Below are positions 46,382 through 53,796 of a stretch of DNA of 64,000 bases, in pieces. The position numbers were made by a program, and so were the translations under genes. The stretch is from a virus. The notes under the pieces are model-generated. The model was given only the letters and a program-made list of their open reading frames with translations. It did not search any database and was not told the origin of the DNA. How positions within the stretch are numbered: the first letter of the stretch is position 1; each line of letters starts with the position of its first letter. The DNA is taken from positions 47,597 to 111,596 of IMG/VR virus record IMGVR_UViG_3300015371_000006; one strand, given 5' to 3'.

Positions 46382-46863
46382 CCGCGTGTCCTCCATTCGG
46401 TCATGCTCGGGATCGGGGCGGGGCTCGCCCGCCACACTAGGTGGTGGTCGTCGTCCTGGGTGAAGCTGCACGCGGTGGCGCGGACGACGCCCAGCGGCTG
46501 TCCGTCGTCGGGCCTCTCGGCCCACACGACGCCGCTGTCACGTCCGTTGCGCCGGTCCTGGTAGTCGCGCCCGTTGAGCCAGGGGCAGTTCTCCCAGGCG
46601 AAGTCGAAGCAGTCGGGGTGCATCGGCGGCTCGCCGAAGCTGTTGCGCTCGACCGACCCGGCGAAGCCGATCAGGATCATCTGCCCGCGCATCTGCTCGC
46701 CGCAGAGCTGGCAGAGGTTCCGCATCGCGCAGCGCTGGCGGTTGCCCTCGTCGTGGACCCTGAAGTCGGGCCGTCCATCGATGATCGCGGTGACGTAGGG
46801 GATCGGCAGGCTGCCGTGCTGCGGGCGCTTCGCCAGGGCAGGGATCACGATTGGTCGGGTCAC
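46378..46863 (-). CDS. Zinc-binding unknown protein (161 aa)
   Basis: CAMRNLCQLCGEQMRG then HPDCFDFAWENCPWLNG gives a zinc-binding pattern common in Streptomyces-phage proteins. TAAGGT lies eight bases before GTG 46863 (possible leaderless start). First gene of the long leftward chain from 46.9 to about 38 kb. Confidence 0.78.
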   Translation of the reverse strand: MTRPIVIPALAKRPQHGSLPIPYVTAIIDGRPDFRVHDEGNRQRCAMRNLCQLCGEQMRGQMILIGFAGSVERNSFGEPPMHPDCFDFAWENCPWLNGRDYQDRRNGRDSGVVWAERPDDGQPLGVVRATACSFTQDDDHHLVWRASPAPIPSMTEWRTRG

Positions 46864-46923
46864 TCGGCGGCACCTTACCCGGAACGCTCGGACGTGCAAG
46901 CAGCCTGTACGCTCGCGGCCGCC

Positions 46924-47034
46924 GTGGACCCGGACCGCCTCCTCAGACTCATCCTCGTCGGCCTGCTCGCAGTCGGCGTTATCTGCTGGATCTTCGTCGC
47001 GGTGTTCCTGGGCTACCTGGTGTTCGAGGGCTGA
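46924..47034 (+). CDS. Mini membrane protein (36 aa)
   Basis: GTG 46924. VDPDRLLRL then one membrane helix (ILVGLLAVGVICWIFVAVFL). TACGCT lies ten bases upstream. Starts the rightward island 46.9-47.6 kb. Confidence 0.6.
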   Translation: MDPDRLLRLILVGLLAVGVICWIFVAVFLGYLVFEG

Positions 47035-47050
47035 CTTTCCGCCCGTCGGT

Positions 47051-47069
47051 GTGCTATCGTCTGTAGCAC
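47051..47069. promoter_or_regulatory. Dyad operator/promoter, copy 5 (perfect)
   Basis: GTGCTA-TCGTCTG-TAGCAC. Rightward -10 TGCTATCGT, then CCGACCAAGGAGG before ATG 47094: the clearest example of the whole promoter-leader unit. Confidence 0.75.
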
Positions 47070-47093
47070 GTTATCCGACCAAGGAGGTTCCCG

Positions 47094-47603
47094 ATGGAGT
47101 TCGTGATTCCCGAGTTTGAGGTCACCACGCGCAAGGCCGTTGCCGACGCGCTGCGGATCGGCGGGCGCGCTCGCGTGTCCGTGAAGTCACTCGCCACGGG
47201 CCAGCATCTGACCGTGCGGCTCGCCTGCAAGCGCCGGGGCGAGGACGGCAAGTTCATTTCTCGCGCACGCAAGGTCGGCCGGGTCGGCTTCGACGAGTGC
47301 GACGCCCTGTTCGTTGACGGCGATGCCGCCTTCGACGGGTGGATCGCGACGTGGTACGCCGACGAGGGCGAGTGGCGGCAGCCCAAGTCCTACGTCGATC
47401 CGCGTGGCGCGCATTACGCGTGGGCCGCGAAGGCGGTCGTCGCGTGGGCGCTCGACGGGGCCGTCGGCCTTGAGGAGCAGGCCGAGATCCGGCTCGCCAA
47501 CGAGTGCTGCATCTGCGGCCACAAGTTGGAGCACCCCGAGTCGGTGGATCGCGGGATCGGCCCCGAGTGCCTCGGGAAGCTGACGGCCGGTCAGCACGTC
47601 TAG
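47094..47603 (+). CDS. DUF6011-like zinc protein (169 aa)
   Basis: The C-terminal segment CCICGHKLEHPESVDRGIGP then ECLGKL matches the DUF6011 pattern (C-x-x-C-G...L...P-S...G-I-G-P-x-C). The N-terminal 110 residues are beta-rich. Controlled by dyad copy 5 and ended by the UUCG hairpin at 47633. Confidence 0.85.
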   Translation: MEFVIPEFEVTTRKAVADALRIGGRARVSVKSLATGQHLTVRLACKRRGEDGKFISRARKVGRVGFDECDALFVDGDAAFDGWIATWYADEGEWRQPKSYVDPRGAHYAWAAKAVVAWALDGAVGLEEQAEIRLANECCICGHKLEHPESVDRGIGPECLGKLTAGQHV

Positions 47604-47758
47604 CCGCCGCGCGCCCTCGCTCTCGGTTGAAGGCCCCGCTTCGGCGGGGCTTTCTCGTCTCGCCACGCCTCCAGCATTCCGGCGTGCCAGAGGGCGACCC
47701 GAACGCTGTTGAGCGTCAGCTCGGCCCCCTTGCCGATCATCCAGCGGAGCGCCCGCAC
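47600..47758 (-). CDS. Small leaderless gene antisense to a terminator (52 aa)
   Basis: GTG 47758 lies six bases after TACCCT. The first 35 residues look real (MIGKGAELTLNSVRVALWHA, MLEAWRD); the tail is read through the hairpin of the convergent gene and overlaps its stop by four bases. Helical, possibly HTH-like. Confidence 0.45.
   Translation of the reverse strand: MRALRWMIGKGAELTLNSVRVALWHAGMLEAWRDEKAPPKRGLQPRARARGG
47633..47658 (+). terminator. Terminator with UUCG tetraloop
   Basis: Seven-base-pair stem GCCCCGC / GCGGGGC closed by TTCG, followed by TTTCTCGT, 30 bases after the rightward stop at 47603. Confidence 0.85.
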
Positions 47759-47764
47759 GCGGCC

Positions 47765-47770
47765 AGGGTA
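47765..47770 (-). promoter_or_regulatory. -10 box TACCCT, leaderless promoter
   Basis: TACCCT ends six bases before GTG 47758. Confidence 0.4.
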
Positions 47771-47847
47771 GGTGCCGGGGGTGCCGGTGCCCCGTTCGGA
47801 CCTACGATCCGCTCAGAGGTGCTGCTACGGCGTCTGACGGGCCGTCG

Positions 47848-47853
47848 TAGGCT
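47848..47853 (+). promoter_or_regulatory. -10 box TAGGCT, leaderless promoter
   Basis: TAGGCT ends six bases before ATG 47860. Confidence 0.5.
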
Positions 47854-47859
47854 TGCTCG

Positions 47860-48021
47860 ATGCGGGTGTTGGAGGTCTATCGCGTCGAGGACGCCGGGCG
47901 GCGGGTCCGGGTGCTCGGGCTGCGCGTGCACCACGGCTTGCTCGGAGCGAGCCTTGCTGCGCTCGGGCTGGTGCTCGTGTGGCACGACCGGCGCGACTGG
48001 CCCTGGCGCTTGTTGGATTAG
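47860..48021 (+). CDS. Small protein with hydrophobic segment (53 aa)
   Basis: MRVLEVYRVEDAGRRVRV, then a hydrophobic stretch GLLGASLAALGLVLVW and a Trp/Arg tail HDRRDWPWRLLD. Leaderless start. Followed after 43 bases by the paired structural-type genes. Confidence 0.65.
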   Translation: MRVLEVYRVEDAGRRVRVLGLRVHHGLLGASLAALGLVLVWHDRRDWPWRLLD

Positions 48022-48052
48022 GTCCGCTTCCGGTCGCCCCCAGGTCCGCTAG

Positions 48053-48058
48053 TACGAT
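48053..48058 (+). promoter_or_regulatory. -10 box TACGAT, leaderless promoter
   Basis: TACGAT ends six bases before ATG 48065. Confidence 0.5.
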
Positions 48059-48064
48059 CCCGGC

Positions 48065-48655
48065 ATGGCGACGTTCTCGGCCCAGCGCTCGGTCACCACA
48101 GCGGCCACCTTGCTGTCCGACGATCCCGACGCGCTCGCCGAGGCCGATGTCGTGCTGCGCAACACCGACGGGGCTGCCTCAGTGTTCATCGGCGGTCCGA
48201 CGATCACCGACTCCGACGGCGTCGATGAGGTGCAGGTCGTCACGATCAGCGGCGCGCCGACGGGCGGCAGCTTCAAGCTCACCTTCCAGGGCCAGCAGAC
48301 GGCGACCATCGCCTACAACGCAGCGGCGGCCACGGTCGAGTCGGCGCTGGAGGCGCTGTCGAACCTTGCGCCCGCCGACGTCGCGGTCGCCGGGTCTGCC
48401 GGTGGCCCGTACACGGTCACCTTCTCGGGCGTGTTCGCCCACACCGACGTCGGGCTGATGACGGCCGATGCCACCGGGCTGACCGGCGGCACGTCGCCTT
48501 CTGTCGCCGTCGCCACCACGGTCGAGGCGCGCTACTCGCCGGGCTTTGAGCTGGTCGCCGGAGCGGTGCACGGGCCGCTGAAGGGACGCGGCGCGATCTA
48601 CGCAGCGTCGGCCACCGGGACGGTTCGCGTTGACGTGCTGGCGGTGGGCCGCTGA
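48065..48655 (+). CDS. Beta-rich decoration-type protein with inserted domain (196 aa)
   Basis: The flanks (ALAEADVVLRNTDGAASVFIG and GTVRVDVLAVG) align with the whole of the next gene. Between them lies an about 110 residue domain: VVTISGAPTGGSFKLTFQGQ, TATIAYNAAAATVESALEAL, GGPYTVTFSGVF, a repeat type found in large surface and phage proteins. Probably a capsid- or tail-surface protein. Leaderless start at ATG 48065. Confidence 0.8.
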   Translation: MATFSAQRSVTTAATLLSDDPDALAEADVVLRNTDGAASVFIGGPTITDSDGVDEVQVVTISGAPTGGSFKLTFQGQQTATIAYNAAAATVESALEALSNLAPADVAVAGSAGGPYTVTFSGVFAHTDVGLMTADATGLTGGTSPSVAVATTVEARYSPGFELVAGAVHGPLKGRGAIYAASATGTVRVDVLAVGR

Positions 48656-48921
48656 TGGCTACCAACGGCACCCAGGTCACGGTCACCACCTCGCCGACCC
48701 TGCTCGCGCAGGACTCCGACTCGCTCGCCGAGTCCCAGGTTGTGATCCGCAACACCTCGGGCTCGGTGTCGGTGTTCATCGGCGGCCCCGACGTCACCAC
48801 CTCGACCGGGTATGAGTTGCGCCAGTCGACGGCCCTGCCGCCGTTGCGAGGCCGCGACCCGATCTACGGCGTGGTCGCGGCCTCCACGGTTCGCGTCGAC
48901 GTTCTCGAACTCGCCGACTAG
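48655..48921 (+). CDS. Short paralogue of the preceding protein (88 aa)
   Basis: SLAESQVVIRNTSGSVSVFIG and STVRVDVLEL repeat the flanks of the preceding protein without the insert. The start overlaps its stop by one base (TGATG). Likely a related beta-barrel on the virion. Confidence 0.8.
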   Translation: MATNGTQVTVTTSPTLLAQDSDSLAESQVVIRNTSGSVSVFIGGPDVTTSTGYELRQSTALPPLRGRDPIYGVVAASTVRVDVLELAD

Positions 48922-49724
48922 CTGTTGCGCAGCACGTTGCGTGCTTCGTCGGAGTTGACCGAGCTGGTCGTCCGGCCCTTCGGCGCGGGCTTCGCGGTGC
49001 TCGACGGGTCGGCCTTGACGCGGCCGCTGGTCTGCCCGCCGTCGTGCTCGGGGATCTCCGAGCCCAGCATCGACTGAGCCTTTGCCTGCGGCATCACGCC
49101 GCTGTCAGCGAGGTAGCCCACGCCCACGTTCGCAGCGCTGCGCATCGTCGAGCGCACGCCCGCCGGGGACGAGGTCGTCGTCGCCGCGACGCCGGTCCCG
49201 TATGCCTGCTTTTCGGCCTGCACGTCCACGTTCGCGCCCAGGTAGATGACGGTCCAGCTGTCCTCGTCCTGCTTGCGCTCCAGCAGCGCCTTGATCGCGG
49301 CCTTGTCGTACTCGCGGCTCGCGTTCTCGTAGCCGTCGGTGTAGATCACCAGCAGCGCCTTGTCGTTCTTCTTCGACTTCGCCTCGATGGCCTGCACCGT
49401 GTCGGCGATGGCGTCGTTGAGCGGGGTCATGCCCTGCGGGCAGTAGTCCGCCTCGGTGATCTGCTTCGCGTCGTTGAGCTTCTCGGCGTTGCGCAGGATG
49501 CGGGTGCGCTCGCGGCCTGCCGCAGCGTCGAAGGTCGCCAGCGTCAGCTTCGTGCGCTCGCTGTTCTTCTCGCCCTGCAGGCTGCCGATGAACTCGTTCG
49601 TGCCGTCGATGACGGCACGGCGGTTGTGCGCCATCGAGCCGCTCTCGTCGAGCAGGATCGCGACGTGGATCGTGCCCTTCTTGGCCTTCGCCTTCTTCGG
49701 CTTGGCCTTGGTCGCTGTTGCCAT
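48918..49724 (-). CDS. von Willebrand factor A domain protein
   Basis: 268 aa. A Lys/Ala-rich start then HVAILLDESGSM (MIDAS D-x-S-x-S), FIGSLQGEKNSERTKLTLAT, GMTPLNDAI (MIDAS Thr) and ALLVIYTDGYENASRE (MIDAS Asp), so metal-dependent binding is intact. The 100 residue tail is low-complexity. vWA proteins bind partners; in phages the role is unknown. GAGGAGG overlaps the stop of the RHH gene just upstream. Confidence 0.88.
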   Translation of the reverse strand: MATATKAKPKKAKAKKGTIHVAILLDESGSMAHNRRAVIDGTNEFIGSLQGEKNSERTKLTLATFDAAAGRERTRILRNAEKLNDAKQITEADYCPQGMTPLNDAIADTVQAIEAKSKKNDKALLVIYTDGYENASREYDKAAIKALLERKQDEDSWTVIYLGANVDVQAEKQAYGTGVAATTTSSPAGVRSTMRSAANVGVGYLADSGVMPQAKAQSMLGSEIPEHDGGQTSGRVKADPSSTAKPAPKGRTTSSVNSDEARNVLRNS

Positions 49725-49928
49725 TTACTCCTCCTCTCGCATCACAGTCAGCGCCTTCTCGACAGCGGACAGGCGGGTGTCCAGCTCGACGTATGGCGAC
49801 TGGCTCTGCGCGAGCGTGCGCAGGTAGTCACCCGTGCTGGAGTAGCCCGCCGCTCGCGCCTTGCTGGTGATCGCGGCGTGTTCGCTCTCGCTGACTCGGA
49901 CCGATATGCGTTTGCCTCGGGGTGCCAT
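49725..49928 (-). CDS. Ribbon-helix-helix DNA-binding protein
   Basis: 67 aa. KRISVRVSESEHAAITSKAR then AGYSSTGDYLRTLAQ is the RHH pattern (strand, helix, GYSS turn, helix). The C-terminal helix LDTRLSAVEKALTVM may dimerise. Probably represses its own operon with the vWA gene. Confidence 0.82.
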   Translation of the reverse strand: MAPRGKRISVRVSESEHAAITSKARAAGYSSTGDYLRTLAQSQSPYVELDTRLSAVEKALTVMREEE

Positions 49929-49939
49929 TGTGTGCACAA
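49928..49939. promoter_or_regulatory. Inverted repeat TTGTG-N2-CACAA at the RHH start
   Basis: The repeat covers the ATG of the RHH gene and lies next to TTACCG. It is a good candidate for autoregulation. Confidence 0.45.
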
Positions 49940-49959
49940 CGGTAACACACCCGTCGCCC

Positions 49960-50370
49960 TCATCGCCCTGTTCGCACACCTCCGGGCTTCGGCACGTCGA
50001 TCCCGGCCCTCTGCATGTGCTTGATCATCTCGGCGATGTTCTGCCCCGTCGTCTCCAGCTCCTCCCCGATCTCGGCGAGCGTAAGCCCGTTCTTACGCAT
50101 CACCCGGATCAGCGGCCACAGCTCTCTGCGGCGGCGGTGACGCAGCTTCAGCCACCCGCTCTGTCGCCCTCTGTCGACCACGCCGCTGACGGCGTGCTCT
50201 GTCAGGTTGAGCATGTCCGCGATCTCTCGGACCGGCGTCCCGGCCTCCCACAGCTCGCGGATCGCTAGATCGCGCTCGCCGTATTCGTCGTCGAGTTGGC
50301 AGCGCAGGCATACGCTGGCCCGTGGCCGGTCGCGCAGGTCGGCCCCGCAGCCGGGGCAGGGCCGCGCCAC
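49960..50370 (-). CDS. Zinc ribbon with two HTH units (136 aa)
   Basis: CPGCGADLRDRPRASVCLRC, then RELWEAGTPVREIADMLNLT and RKNGLTLAEIGEELETTGQN, two sigma-region-4-like helices. Likely a phage transcription regulator. Confidence 0.8.
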   Translation of the reverse strand: MARPCPGCGADLRDRPRASVCLRCQLDDEYGERDLAIRELWEAGTPVREIADMLNLTEHAVSGVVDRGRQSGWLKLRHRRRRELWPLIRVMRKNGLTLAEIGEELETTGQNIAEMIKHMQRAGIDVPKPGGVRTGR

Positions 50371-50372
50371 GC

Positions 50373-50600
50373 CTACGCGAACCGGGCTCCCCCGGTGCGC
50401 TCGATGACCAGGTCCATCAGCTCGGAGCGGTCGAGGGCGGTCCAGCCGCTGATGTCGATCTCAGCCACCTGCCAGTTGCCGCAGCGCAGCCGGATGGTGC
50501 CGTCGGGCAGCACGCCGACGAACGCCGTGCCGGTCAGCGCGTAGCCCACCTCCAGGGCGGCCAGGGCCAGGCGGTCGCCCACCATCTTCACCTTGTCCAT
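50373..50600 (-). CDS. Unknown small protein (75 aa)
   Basis: LALAALEVGYALTGTAFVGV then GTIRLRCGNWQVAEIDISGW suggests a helix followed by strands. No family recognised. Confidence 0.7.
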   Translation of the reverse strand: MDKVKMVGDRLALAALEVGYALTGTAFVGVLPDGTIRLRCGNWQVAEIDISGWTALDRSELMDLVIERTGGARFA

Positions 50601-50602
50601 CG

Positions 50603-50974
50603 TCAGTCCTCCTCGTAGTCGCGGCCGAGCCGCACGCCGCAGCGCATGCACAGCCCGGCTCGGGCGTCGTGGTCGAACTCCTTGCAGACCTCGGTGGCGG
50701 CGATTGCGTGCCCCACCTCCTGTTGGCGGATCAGGTAGACGGTGTCGGCTTGGTAGCGGGCCAGGACGCGGACCGCGTAGTGATTACGGACCTTGGCGAC
50801 CGGGTCGGTGACGCTCGCGTCGAGCGGCGCGGCCACGATGGGCAGCCGGTCGGCGCTCGGCTCGCCGTTCTTGGCCCCCTCGCACTTGCAGCGGTTGTCG
50901 AGCGGCTTGCCGTCCTCGGTGCTCACGGCTCCGCAGCCGGGGCAGACGGCGAGTTGTTTTGCGGGCTGGGGCAT
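50603..50974 (-). CDS. Zinc-ribbon protein, two Cys clusters (123 aa)
   Basis: N-terminal CPGCGAVS and CKCEG, C-terminal CKEFDHD and CMRCGVRLG. The middle is helical. ATGA overlap with the preceding gene. Confidence 0.72.
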   Translation of the reverse strand: MPQPAKQLAVCPGCGAVSTEDGKPLDNRCKCEGAKNGEPSADRLPIVAAPLDASVTDPVAKVRNHYAVRVLARYQADTVYLIRQQEVGHAIAATEVCKEFDHDARAGLCMRCGVRLGRDYEED

Positions 50975-51168
50975 CAGCGGTCTGCGAATCCTCTCTCCTG
51001 CGCCGCCGCGAGCGCTGTCGCCGCCCTCGGCATCTCCCACTCCAGCAGTTCGGCCACGGCCATCGTGCTCGCGCCGTTGAGGTAGGCGACCGCGCATAGG
51101 GCTCGGTCCATGTCGGGCTTGTCGTCGTCGGTGATCACGGCCAGCAGACGCTCCTCGCGTTCGCTCAC
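50974..51168 (-). CDS. Small helical protein (64 aa)
   Basis: EREERLLAVITDDDKPD, then ALCAVAYLNGASTMAVAELL looks like an HTH. GTG 51168 overlaps the stop of the upstream gene. Confidence 0.68.
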   Translation of the reverse strand: MSEREERLLAVITDDDKPDMDRALCAVAYLNGASTMAVAELLEWEMPRAATALAAAQERGFADR

Positions 51169-51989
51169 ACGTCGTCGCCGCGCAGCAGTGCTGCGGCCAG
51201 GCTCATCGCCCCGCCGAAGGTGTTGCCGGAGTGCTGATCGGTGTGATCGAGCATCGCCCGCTGCGTCTTGTGGTCGTAGCCGCCGGGCTCGTCGCCGACC
51301 GCCCAGGCGTACAGCAGCCAGGCCAGTGCCGGGTCGTCGGGCAGCTCGACGTCCCACACCTTGTCGCCCTTGGCGCGGTCGGGCGAGGCGAAGAAGGCGT
51401 CCACGGCGTCGGGCCGCTCGCGCTTGTCGCCCGCCTCCTTGGCGCGCCGGTAGAACTTCGCCGCCTCGGTGCAGCAGAACATCTCGTAGCCCTCGCTGTC
51501 CACCCGGAAGCTCGGGTCGGCCTCGCGGAAGCGGTCGATGCGCGCCTTCAGCGGGTCGGGCAGCATCTCGTAGTCGAGGTCGAGGCTCGCCTTCTGCTCG
51601 GCGAAGCGCTCCCGGTTGCGGCGGTCGTAGTCGGCCAGCCAGGCGGCGCGGTCTGCGTCACGCTCCATCGGCGTCTTCCAGAACAGCTCCTGGGCGTCGA
51701 CGTCGATGCCGTGGAAGCTTGAGCCGAAGCCGCTCGGGCTGTAGATGCGGATCGCGGAGCCGAGCTTCGGCACCACGCCGTCGTAGCGCTCGTCGCCCAC
51801 GCGCTCCCGGCTCCAGCCCAGGCCGGTGCCGTCGTCGGTGGTGATCGAGGTGAAGTCGTCGCCCCGCTCGACGTTCTCGATGCGGTGGTCCTGGTAGTTG
51901 TCGGCGGCCTTCATCTCCGCGATGGTCAGGCCCGCGTGCGGGTCGGGCATCTCGCCCGGAGGGATTTCGGCGATGCGATGGCTCTCCAT
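51165..51989 (-). CDS. Unknown protein (274 aa)
   Basis: Alternating helical and strand segments (DFTSITTDDGTGLGWSRERV, MERDADRAAWLADYDRRNRE). Includes WKTPMERDADRAAW and a C-terminal LAWLLYAWAVGDEPG. Own TAGGCT promoter and CCAAGGAGG leader; heads the operon 51989 to about 49.9 kb. No family recognised. Confidence 0.8.
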   Translation of the reverse strand: MESHRIAEIPPGEMPDPHAGLTIAEMKAADNYQDHRIENVERGDDFTSITTDDGTGLGWSRERVGDERYDGVVPKLGSAIRIYSPSGFGSSFHGIDVDAQELFWKTPMERDADRAAWLADYDRRNRERFAEQKASLDLDYEMLPDPLKARIDRFREADPSFRVDSEGYEMFCCTEAAKFYRRAKEAGDKRERPDAVDAFFASPDRAKGDKVWDVELPDDPALAWLLYAWAVGDEPGGYDHKTQRAMLDHTDQHSGNTFGGAMSLAAALLRGDDV

Positions 51990-51993
51990 CGGT

Positions 51994-52024
51994 GCCTCCT
52001 TGGTCGGTGACGCGCAGGAGCCTA
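51994..52024 (-). promoter_or_regulatory. TAGGCT promoter with CCGACCAAGGAGG leader
   Basis: TAGGCT at 52019-52024, leader with ACCGACCAAGGAGG before ATG 51989. Confidence 0.55.
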
Positions 52025-52044
52025 CCGGCTCTGCGGACGGACGA

Positions 52045-52674
52045 CTAGGCCAGCGAGTCCTTCGCCAGCTTGGCGATGACCTTCGGCTCGTCCTCGGGCT
52101 TGCCTCCGGTCAGCCGCCCCAGCACGTCAGCGAGGGTCGCCGCTTGCGTCGGGGTCGCCACAACCGCCACCTCGACGCCGGGCTTCGGTTCGGCGGGCTC
52201 TCGCTCGACGGGATCGTCGGGCTCCAGGTAGCCCGCCAGGTCGAGGTAGCCGGTCATGTCGGACTTGTCCATCGCCAGACGCTTGCGCATCTCGGCCTCG
52301 GGCACGGCGTTGGTCAGGTCGGCCAGCAGGTGCGCCAGCTTGATCGGGACGAACGCTCCACGCAGCCGGTTCATGGTGATCTGGCGCACCTTCGCCGACA
52401 CGTCGTCGGACTCCTCGACCACGCACGGGACGGTCTCGGCTCCCAGCTCGCCCAGCAGCCGCCAGCGGTGCTCACCGTCCACGATCTCGTACTCGACCTG
52501 CGGGTTGGCGCTGTCGATCTCGACCTTGCGCACCAGCACCGGCTGGACGAAGCCCCTTAACCGGATTTCCTCTCGGAGGGCTTTCATCTGCGCAGGCGAC
52601 ATCTCATTGGGGTTCTCAGGCGCTGGCCTGATGGCCCCATGCTCGATGTCCACGATTTCGAGTTCCGCCTTCAT
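52045..52674 (-). CDS. ParB/Srx-type protein, copy 1
   Basis: 209 aa. NPNEMSPAQMKALREEIRLR, GFVQPVLVRK, YEIVDGEHRWRLLGELG (the GEHRWR motif of ParB nucleases) and MNRLRGAFVPIKLAHLL. Closely parallels the protein at 54776-55405. Such phage ParB-like proteins bind or nick DNA or hydrolyse CTP; role unknown. Confidence 0.88.
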   Translation of the reverse strand: MKAELEIVDIEHGAIRPAPENPNEMSPAQMKALREEIRLRGFVQPVLVRKVEIDSANPQVEYEIVDGEHRWRLLGELGAETVPCVVEESDDVSAKVRQITMNRLRGAFVPIKLAHLLADLTNAVPEAEMRKRLAMDKSDMTGYLDLAGYLEPDDPVEREPAEPKPGVEVAVVATPTQAATLADVLGRLTGGKPEDEPKVIAKLAKDSLA

Positions 52675-53075
52675 CGCTCCAGGTACCGGATCGCGGCCCG
52701 CAGCCGCTCGGGGTCGTCGCGCAGATTCCCCAGCGCGGTGTTGCAGTGATGGCAGAGCAGGCCCCGCAGCTTGCCCGTGGCATGGTCGTGGTCGATGTGC
52801 AGCCGTCGCGGCTCGCTCTCGCAGATCGCGCAGCGGCCCTTCTGCTCGGCGAGCGCACGGTCGTAATCCTCCCGCGTCACGCCCAGCCGCCGAAGGCTGG
52901 TCAGCAGGCTTTGCCGTGCTCGGACCGCTGGGTCGCGGCGCGCCCGACGGCCCCGCTCGACGTAGCACGACTTGCAGTACGGCTGGTAGCCGTTGCGACC
53001 CCCGCCCCGTCGGCTGAACGCTTCGACCGCTTTGGTCTCGCCGCAGTCGCCGCAGCGCTTGGTCTCGGCCTTCAT
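52671..53075 (-). CDS. Recombination endonuclease VII-type HNH protein
   Basis: 134 aa. N-terminal zinc clusters CGDCGETK and YCKSC, then CAICESEPRRLHIDHDHATG and KLRGLLCHHCNTALGNL, the endonuclease VII signature. Resolves branched DNA before packaging. ATGA overlap with the ParB gene. Confidence 0.92.
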   Translation of the reverse strand: MKAETKRCGDCGETKAVEAFSRRGGGRNGYQPYCKSCYVERGRRARRDPAVRARQSLLTSLRRLGVTREDYDRALAEQKGRCAICESEPRRLHIDHDHATGKLRGLLCHHCNTALGNLRDDPERLRAAIRYLER

Positions 53076-53200
53076 CGCCTCAGCCCCCAGCGGCGCGGGT
53101 CGGGGACTCGCAGCAGCAGCGGGCGGGTGGCCGGGTTGTCGCCCTTGCGCTTCGCCCGGACGTGCACCAGGTCGGGCCGGATGATGCGGATCAGCTTCAC
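53072..53200 (-). CDS. Small basic protein (42 aa)
   Basis: GTG 53200; KLIRIIRPDLVHVRAKRKGD then TRPLLLRVPDPRRWGLRR. Basic and coupled to the endonuclease VII gene by ATGA overlap. Unknown. Confidence 0.6.
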   Translation of the reverse strand: MKLIRIIRPDLVHVRAKRKGDNPATRPLLLRVPDPRRWGLRR

Positions 53201-53355
53201 TTCTTCAGCACCTCGCGCTCCAGCTGGTCGGCCGCCTTGTCCCAGGCCCACTTCGTCTTCGGGCCGTACCAGCCGCCCCACTTGCGGAGGTCGGCGATCA
53301 CGTCCTCTACGTCCTTGCGGCTGACGGTGTTCTCGATGACTGCGTTCTCGCTCAT
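53197..53355 (-). CDS. Small protein (52 aa)
   Basis: SRKDVEDVIADLRKWGGWYG then KTKWAWDKAADQLEREVL, Trp-rich helical. ATG 53355 overlaps the preceding stop. Confidence 0.68.
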   Translation of the reverse strand: MSENAVIENTVSRKDVEDVIADLRKWGGWYGPKTKWAWDKAADQLEREVLKK

Positions 53356-53453
53356 GAGTTCTTCTCCGTGCAGTTGCACTTCGCGTCGGCCGGTGCTCCA
53401 CACACCGGACAGGGGTTGAACGTATCGCTCGGCGGCTGCGGCGGCTCAGGCAT
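53352..53453 (-). CDS. Mini zinc-ribbon protein (33 aa)
   Basis: Pro-rich start then CPVCGAPADAKCNC, a four-Cys zinc knuckle. ATGA overlaps at both ends support it despite its size. Confidence 0.7.
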   Translation of the reverse strand: MPEPPQPPSDTFNPCPVCGAPADAKCNCTEKNS

Positions 53454-53796
53454 CGCTGCTCACGATCAGCGAGCGCCAGATGGCTACCGGCCGCGCGTGG
53501 CAGGCCACTCGGGTCGACCTGGTCGTGCGATCCGTCGCTGCGACCACGCCCGTGGTGACCGCCCAGCGCATGATCGGCCCCATCGCTCGGGGCTCGTGCG
53601 GCATGTAGTCGGGGTAGTGGTGCTCCAGCCACCACCACACGGCGTCGGTCGTGAACTCCGGCTTGCGCTTCGCCACGGCTTCGACTGACAGCTTCGCCGC
53701 AACCTTCCAGGCCTCCTCAGCATTCGCGTGGACTCGCGTCATCGCCTCGCGCTTGGCCTCCAGCGCGCTGCGCGCGTCGAACAGTTGCTCGGTCAT
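53446..53796 (-). CDS. Unknown protein (116 aa)
   Basis: Helical start (ALEAKREAMTRVHANAEEAW) and a WWWLEHHYPDYMPHEPRAMG block with PIMRWAVTTGVVAATDRTTR after it, a pattern seen in actinophage proteins. Possibly a winged helix. Confidence 0.72.
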   Translation of the reverse strand: MTEQLFDARSALEAKREAMTRVHANAEEAWKVAAKLSVEAVAKRKPEFTTDAVWWWLEHHYPDYMPHEPRAMGPIMRWAVTTGVVAATDRTTRSTRVACHARPVAIWRSLIVSSDA

